Assembly: GCF_011683955.1 (NCBI RefSeq)
Contig: NZ_JAAQPI010000012.1
Coordinates: forward strand, 62,001 to 126,000
DNA from: Pseudomaricurvus alkylphenolicus
GTDB lineage: Bacteria; Pseudomonadota; Gammaproteobacteria; Pseudomonadales; Cellvibrionaceae
Reading direction: 5' to 3'
DNA length: 64,000 nucleotides
The notes under the pieces are model-generated. The model did no database searches, was not told where the DNA came from, and worked only from the letters and a program-made list of their open reading frames with translations. Of this stretch, positions 63,862 through 64,000 are shown one piece after another; the stretch's first letter is position 1; each line of letters starts with the position of its first letter. A program made the position numbers and the translations under genes.

Positions 63862-64000
63862 GGGTGGGGTGATCTGTAGCAGCCCCACCAAATAAGGCTG
63901 TACAAGCCCAAATTTGTTGGTACAGTAGCTGCATACTCAGTGTGGTTAAGATTCAAAGCAAACTGCATTCATATAAGGATGATGAACAGAGATGTGGACA
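63862..64000 (+). other. Right-edge intergenic region with a possible gene start
   Basis: About 140 bases after the REP-like unit. AAGGATGATGAACAGAGATG at 63975-63994 offers two possible starts (63982 and 63992), but only a few codons are in the window, so no gene is called. Confidence 0.2.

Overview
The window reads as one contiguous piece of a gammaproteobacterial chromosome, GC-rich and densely coded, with no tRNA, rRNA, CRISPR array or transposase gene. An HexR-controlled Entner-Doudoroff cluster, a Na+-pumping oxaloacetate decarboxylase, a PanP-type aspartate decarboxylase and an ECF/ChrR operon with a cyclopropane synthase together suggest a marine gammaproteobacterium, perhaps Cellvibrionales or a relative. 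That placement is inference from gene content, not from a marker gene.

Layout. 1-4.7 kb: crotonase fragment, acyl-CoA dehydrogenase, AraC regulator and a lipoprotein alkylsulfatase. 5.1-8.6 kb: oadGAB. 8.9-13.2 kb: lone receiver protein, dusC, and a YfiR/GGDEF-EAL pair. 13.9-19.5 kb: a glycan-type cluster (acetyltransferase, two methyltransferases, an alpha-barrel protein, a GT4 glycosyltransferase) and an MmyB-like regulator. 20.5-29.3 kb: pyk, gap, eda, edd, pgl, zwf on the minus strand, divergent from hexR. 29.3-35.8 kb: a 600-base non-coding stretch with a predicted small RNA, then panP, the glutathione-dependent formaldehyde genes, a LysR regulator and a CobW GTPase. 36.4-38.3 kb: gcvH and sdaA. 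38.4-45.6 kb: an ECF sigma/ChrR pair divergent from a seven-gene lipid-modification operon. 45.7-61.0 kb: an accessory catabolic island (CoA ligase, TonB receptor, heme/beta-propeller protein, flavin monooxygenase, TetR, MFS, luciferase-like monooxygenase, Tat-exported amidohydrolase, flavin reductase, hydrolase, carboxymuconolactone decarboxylase-like protein). The end carries a LysR gene, gor and a membrane protein.

The most interesting signals are outside the genes. (1) The zwf promoter, with its two AT-rich palindromes, has a near copy 1.5 kb away that faces a 200-base non-coding unit ending in a textbook terminator: a candidate sugar-acid-regulated (HexR) small RNA. (2) Four copies of a 14-bp palindrome (TGAGA-N6-TCA or its reverse) lie in three intergenic regions of the catabolic island, including both sides of the tetR promoter region, which defines a probable TetR regulon. 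(3) Three copies of a 320-346 bp non-autonomous element with 13-bp terminal inverted repeats are present; two are almost identical and the third shows compensatory changes in both internal palindromes. (4) A 136-base nested inverted repeat lies downstream of hexR.

In physiology, glucose-type sugars would pass through zwf-pgl-edd-eda to pyruvate and glyceraldehyde 3-phosphate, then gap and pyk, all facing HexR. The catabolic island appears to import a hydrophobic or aromatic substrate through the outer membrane, with several steps in the periplasm; the substrate cannot be named from sequence.
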